Shown: in pieces, positions 33,593-36,691 of the stretch
Layout: the number at the start of each line of letters is the position of its first letter
Position numbering within the stretch: position 1 is the first letter of the stretch
Assembly: GCA_015063695.1 (NCBI GenBank)
Contig: SVTQ01000023.1
Coordinates: 1 to 36,691 of the forward strand
Origin: Oscillospiraceae bacterium
Lineage (GTDB): Bacteria; Bacillota; Clostridia; Oscillospirales; CAG-272
Direction: 5' to 3'
Length of the DNA: 36,691 nt
Position numbers and translations under genes: made by a program
Notes under the pieces: model-generated
What the model saw: only the letters and a program-made list of their open reading frames with translations
Databases searched by the model: none
Told to the model about the DNA's origin: nothing

Positions 33593-35413
33593 TTACATTT
33601 TTTTGATTGAAAGAACCTTATACTCAAAATCAGTAAATTGACCCTGAGGTATGAGCTTCACTTCAATTACGTCCTTACCGTTGCAAAGGCTTGCGGGAAC
33701 GTAGAAGTCGCTGTCACCGAAGGGTGCAAAGTCGTTGAAACCGGGATCCTTCCAAAGACCTGCATATTCACCGTCAACGTAAACTTTTGCCGCCTGAGGA
33801 GACTGCCTCTTATCAAATATCCTTCTGAGGGCGATGCCCTTGTTGTCTGCGAGCAGAGCAGCCTTGAAGGTGATCTCATCATCTGTGTGGAGGTACCCCG
33901 TCTTGTCAAGAATAGGCTCTTTTCTCTCACCCTCTATCTTTGCCTTAAGGGAGTATTCTTCACTCTTTGCGCTGTATGAGTGGAGAGCCTTTGAGCCTTC
34001 GGAGGCAAGGTTGATATAGTCGGTCTGCGTCATTGCGGACTCGGGTCTTCTGTAGGAGAGAACAAGGCTTGTGTAGTCGGAGAAGGTCTGACCTACCGCG
34101 CCGTGCTGGATAGCGAGGCGAATTCCGTCGGAGAAGGAGATGGGCATATCATGCATAAATCTGTAGTATGCCGCTCTGTGAAGGAAGGAGCCTGCAAGAG
34201 TATTTCCACCCTCTTTATAAACGTCGTTGAGACATCCTGCGAGAGGAGAGTCGTACTTGAGGTTGGGCCAGTAGCAGCCGAGATAGAAGTCCTCGGTGCC
34301 CGTGCCGTTTATCTGCGGACAAAGGGCGCCGTTGATATAGAAGTGCTCGTTGCCTTCGCACCACTGACCGCCGAGACAGGTCTGAACGAAGCCCACAACG
34401 TTACCGCGGCCGCTGAATTTGCCGAGGAGCCAGTCCTCGTAAAGCTCTGTGAGGCCTTCTCTGTAATCGCCGTGGAGATAGCCTGTATTTTTGGGGTCGT
34501 AGTTGTTTTCGGAGACTGCGATCTTAACGGTAAGCTTTGTGCCGTCCTTTGCAGGGTTAATAAGCTCGAAGTCTGCTCTTGACCAGTAGGGAATGGGAAG
34601 GCGGAAGGTCATCTTCACCTTTCCGTCTTTAATAACCGTCTCTGCCGCATGGGTCTTGAAGGGCGCGAAGCCGAGAGGCTGAACCATGAAGTGAAGAAGG
34701 GGACAGGCAATATATGCGATATTGTTGTCGTCAAAGAATACGTCAAGATAGATCTTTGAAAGGTCGGTTCCCTCGTCGCATTCAACGGTGAATTCAGTGA
34801 CAACTCCCGCTTTATTTTCCACGTAGATGGGAGTGTACTCTCTTTCAAGACAGAACTCACTGTCAACCTTGTATTCCTTAGCTTCGGGGGTTGCACCTTC
34901 AAAAGCATTTTTGAAGCTTTCGCCTTCTGCATAAGCAGCATGCTCGGAAGGCTTTGTATCATGGTACTTTTCGTACATGATGTGATAGTAGAAGTGAGTG
35001 TTACCCTTTGCGGTTATCTTCAGACCCTTTTCAAAGGGGATAGGATAGAAGCAGTTGCCGCAGTGGCAGTCGTCCATGTCGAATTGACCTCTTTCGGGGA
35101 ACCCGTTGGCAGGGCCGTCAAACTGCTCAAGAGGTTCGGCAAAGAAAGCTCTGAGAGGTGATTCATAGCGGGGCTTTTCCTCGCCGTCAAAATAGAAGCT
35201 CAGAACACAGTCGTTATTTGTAACTGCCGCCCAGATGCTCTTTACACAGCCTGCTCCCGCTTCATCAAGAAGCACCATGGAGCCGTCTTTGTCTTCGTAA
35301 AGAAAGTGTTCCCAGTCGGCGTTTTCTTCTTTTCTGTCAAAGCTGGAAACCTGAAGTACCTGTCTGTCAGTATCCAGAATGGGAAGATTTGATAAATCGT
35401 AATAATCTCTCAT
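33593..35413 (-). CDS. GH172 (DUF2961) glycoside hydrolase
   Basis: A 606-residue protein of the DUF2961/GH172 family, double jelly-roll enzymes that include difructose-anhydride and fructofuranose- or arabinofuranose-processing members. Family signatures are EAGAGCVKSIWAAV (51-64), YESPLRAFF, NCFYPIPF, the acidic WCEGNEHFYING (Glu353/Glu356) and the hallmark GTGTEDFYLGCYW with Glu375, the likely catalytic pair region. A second beta domain fills the C-terminal third (DGEYAGLWKDPG). No signal peptide is seen, so a cytoplasmic enzyme acting on an imported oligosaccharide is likely. The ribosome binding site is weak (AAAAGAG). The substrate cannot be predicted. Confidence 0.85.
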   Translation of the reverse strand: MRDYYDLSNLPILDTDRQVLQVSSFDRKEENADWEHFLYEDKDGSMVLLDEAGAGCVKSIWAAVTNNDCVLSFYFDGEEKPRYESPLRAFFAEPLEQFDGPANGFPERGQFDMDDCHCGNCFYPIPFEKGLKITAKGNTHFYYHIMYEKYHDTKPSEHAAYAEGESFKNAFEGATPEAKEYKVDSEFCLEREYTPIYVENKAGVVTEFTVECDEGTDLSKIYLDVFFDDNNIAYIACPLLHFMVQPLGFAPFKTHAAETVIKDGKVKMTFRLPIPYWSRADFELINPAKDGTKLTVKIAVSENNYDPKNTGYLHGDYREGLTELYEDWLLGKFSGRGNVVGFVQTCLGGQWCEGNEHFYINGALCPQINGTGTEDFYLGCYWPNLKYDSPLAGCLNDVYKEGGNTLAGSFLHRAAYYRFMHDMPISFSDGIRLAIQHGAVGQTFSDYTSLVLSYRRPESAMTQTDYINLASEGSKALHSYSAKSEEYSLKAKIEGERKEPILDKTGYLHTDDEITFKAALLADNKGIALRRIFDKRQSPQAAKVYVDGEYAGLWKDPGFNDFAPFGDSDFYVPASLCNGKDVIEVKLIPQGQFTDFEYKVLSIKKM

Positions 35414-35452
35414 CTTTTTCTCTTTTCGTGTTTGTAGAAATAAGTTATCCTA

Positions 35453-35481
35453 ATTCTATCACACAACAGAAGAGATTACAA
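35453..35481 (-). promoter_or_regulatory. Promoter of the GH172 gene
   Basis: On the minus strand TTGTAA (35481-35476), 17 bases, TAGAAT (35458-35453), 40 bases before the start codon. It fills the short gap after the hydrolase gene, so GH172 can be expressed on its own. Confidence 0.6.
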
Positions 35482-35501
35482 TAGAGCTTTGATGCTTTTT
35501 A

Positions 35502-36476
35502 TCAGTTTTGAAGAAAAGTTTGCATTTTGTCGATAAGCGGATAGCATATAAGCTCATTTCCGTCGAGATCTTCGTTTTTCATCGTTACGGCGCAGACCCC
35601 GCTGTTTTCGTAGGTGGTATAATAATATATTCCTTTGTCGGCATTACAGCAGGAGGTGTATACCGTTATCTCGTATTTTCCGCCTCCGAGGTTACAGCAT
35701 CCGCGGGGCTGACTGACGGAGTTTAAAATGTGGAAAAACTGACTTACGCTCTCGGGCTCGCTGCTGCCCGAAGCAGAGTTCATCTTAATAAAAGAAGCTC
35801 TGACAAATCGTGAAGCGGAGGAAAGGTCTCCCGGAAGGCCCATAGCTCCCATTCCTCGGCTGTATATCTTAAGGGGGAGCTCTTTTGAAAAACTGTTTGT
35901 CGGTTCTTTTGGGCTGAGGCTCATGTAGTTGTTAAGCCCGAAAAGTTGACGGTCAAAGGGAGGCTCGTTGGTCAGCACACCCACGGGATTTTCATAAATT
36001 TTAAGCCCTTCTGCCACTGCCTCAACGGTGACTGCCCGGTCTTTGTCGGCTATAAGCCAGTGAAGCTTTGCAACTCCAAGCTCATCGCTGAAGGGAATTT
36101 CACATACGTTGGTTTTTTCAAGAAGAGCTGTCGCTTCGGAAACGTTTTTGCATTTTGACAGAATCCAAGGGATAAGCTCAGACTGAGAAGCGTTGTGTTT
36201 TCCTTCCTCGAAATCACGGTAAACTGCGCTCTGTGTGAAATTGAGACCTGCAATGCAAAGCCCTTTTTCGTTTACTGCATCGTAGTAGAGAGGGTAGCCC
36301 TCTGCAATATGAGCCATGCCGATGATCGCATAATGGTCTTTTATTGTCTTTTCATGTTTGAAGTGAAAAGGGAAGCTTCTCGGGGTAATTGTTACCTGTT
36401 CGCCGAAGGTTACGTCATGGTCAAGAGTTCTCCCGAAATAAAAATCGTCTGTTTTAAAGGAAACGGCAGTGCACAT
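35502..36476 (-). CDS. Choloylglycine hydrolase family protein (bile salt hydrolase-like)
   Basis: A 324-residue Ntn-hydrolase of the bile salt hydrolase/penicillin V acylase family, which cuts amide bonds such as those of glycine- or taurine-conjugated bile acids. Removal of Met1 exposes the nucleophile Cys2. Arg16 and Asp19 (GRTLD), Asn79 (GLNFTQ), Asn170 (VLTNEPPFD) and Arg223 (SASRFVRASF) complete the site. Known bile salt hydrolases usually have LTNNP; here it is LTNEP, so the substrate may differ. No signal peptide, as in intracellular members. AAGGAG precedes the ATG. In a gut bacterium bile salt hydrolysis is the first guess, with acylase activity on other amides as the alternative. 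Confidence 0.88.
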   Translation of the reverse strand: MCTAVSFKTDDFYFGRTLDHDVTFGEQVTITPRSFPFHFKHEKTIKDHYAIIGMAHIAEGYPLYYDAVNEKGLCIAGLNFTQSAVYRDFEEGKHNASQSELIPWILSKCKNVSEATALLEKTNVCEIPFSDELGVAKLHWLIADKDRAVTVEAVAEGLKIYENPVGVLTNEPPFDRQLFGLNNYMSLSPKEPTNSFSKELPLKIYSRGMGAMGLPGDLSSASRFVRASFIKMNSASGSSEPESVSQFFHILNSVSQPRGCCNLGGGKYEITVYTSCCNADKGIYYYTTYENSGVCAVTMKNEDLDGNELICYPLIDKMQTFLQN

Positions 36477-36641
36477 GTTTTTTCTCCTTGATCCATTTGG
36501 TGATATGAGGATAATTATTGCCCGAACCGCGCAAAAAATTCAGTGATTGAAAAGAATATGGGCTTTTTCAAGGGAGAAAAATGACCCGAAAAGCCTTCTG
36601 TTAGTGTTCATAGGGACATTTTCTGACAGTATGTAGGTGTG

Positions 36642-36676
36642 GTAACGGCGGATGGCGGTTAGTCATCCGCCGTTAC
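36642..36676. other. Perfect 13-bp hairpin near the window end
   Basis: GTAACGGCGGATG (36642-36654) pairs perfectly with CATCCGCCGTTAC (36664-36676). No U-tract is seen on either side before the window ends. It may be a terminator for a gene beyond the window or another interspersed palindrome. I see nothing else convincing in 36477-36641 apart from a loose GGCTTTT/AAAAGCC pair (36561-36567, 36589-36595). Confidence 0.5.
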
Positions 36677-36691
36677 TGCGTTTATCTCGCA

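Noticed and set aside
1..36691. CRISPR arrays, tRNA genes, prophage or transposase genes
   Set aside because: No regular direct repeats with spacers, no tRNA-like T-arm with a matching cloverleaf, and no integrase, transposase or phage structural gene was found on reading both strands.

Overview
The window looks like chromosomal DNA from an anaerobic, fermentative Firmicute of the class Clostridia, most like the Oscillospiraceae/Ruminococcaceae gut lineages. The clues are strong GGAGG-type ribosome binding sites, a GlgC-GlgD glycogen pair, a GTP-type PEP carboxykinase, a D-lactate dehydrogenase, a LexA with a Gram-positive SOS box, a choloylglycine-hydrolase-family enzyme, and a small dispersed palindrome of a kind common in these genomes. 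The assignment is inferred from gene content. No phage, insertion sequence, CRISPR array or tRNA gene was seen.

Layout. The first ~52 bases are the 3' end of a 23S rRNA, followed by hairpins and a terminator but no 5S rRNA. A lipoprotein gene (minus, 315-1442) faces it. A four-gene operon (1695-5261) encodes an SDR dehydrogenase, an HpcH/HpaI-type class II aldolase, an aldo/keto reductase and a Gfo/Idh/MocA-type oxidoreductase. It looks like a carbohydrate or sugar-acid pathway whose substrate I cannot name. A GT2 membrane glycosyltransferase and gap (GAPDH) lie on the minus strand (5403-7536). The housekeeping operon rpsF-ssb-rpsR (7880-9102) follows, driven by a perfect consensus promoter, then ldhA-like D-lactate dehydrogenase and polA. 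pckG (minus) and lexA (plus) diverge from a shared regulatory interval with an SOS box.

The central block (16240-25900) is glycogen metabolism. glgC-glgD-glgA form one operon; glgP follows behind a terminator; then come a GH13 alpha-glucan hydrolase and a sialidase-fold protein. No glgB is present. From 26041 to 33282 lies a compact V/A-type ATPase operon (E, DUF2764-like, A, B, D, I, K). Its order and missing subunits resemble the spirochaete/Chlamydia/Bacteroidota type rather than the usual clostridial I-K-E-C-F-A-B-D operon, and its rotor subunit keeps the Na+-ligand residues. A dense set of nested palindromes (33297-33590) separates it from a GH172/DUF2961 glycosidase and a choloylglycine-hydrolase-family enzyme, both on the minus strand.

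Together the genes describe a sugar fermenter. It stores glucose as glycogen, releases it as glucose-1-phosphate, oxidises it through GAPDH, and regenerates NAD by making D-lactate; PEP carboxykinase links PEP and oxaloacetate. The V-ATPase probably couples ATP to Na+ transport. The least explained parts are the four-gene oxidoreductase/aldolase operon, the DUF2764-type ATPase, and the palindromic elements, one of which shows compensatory base changes.
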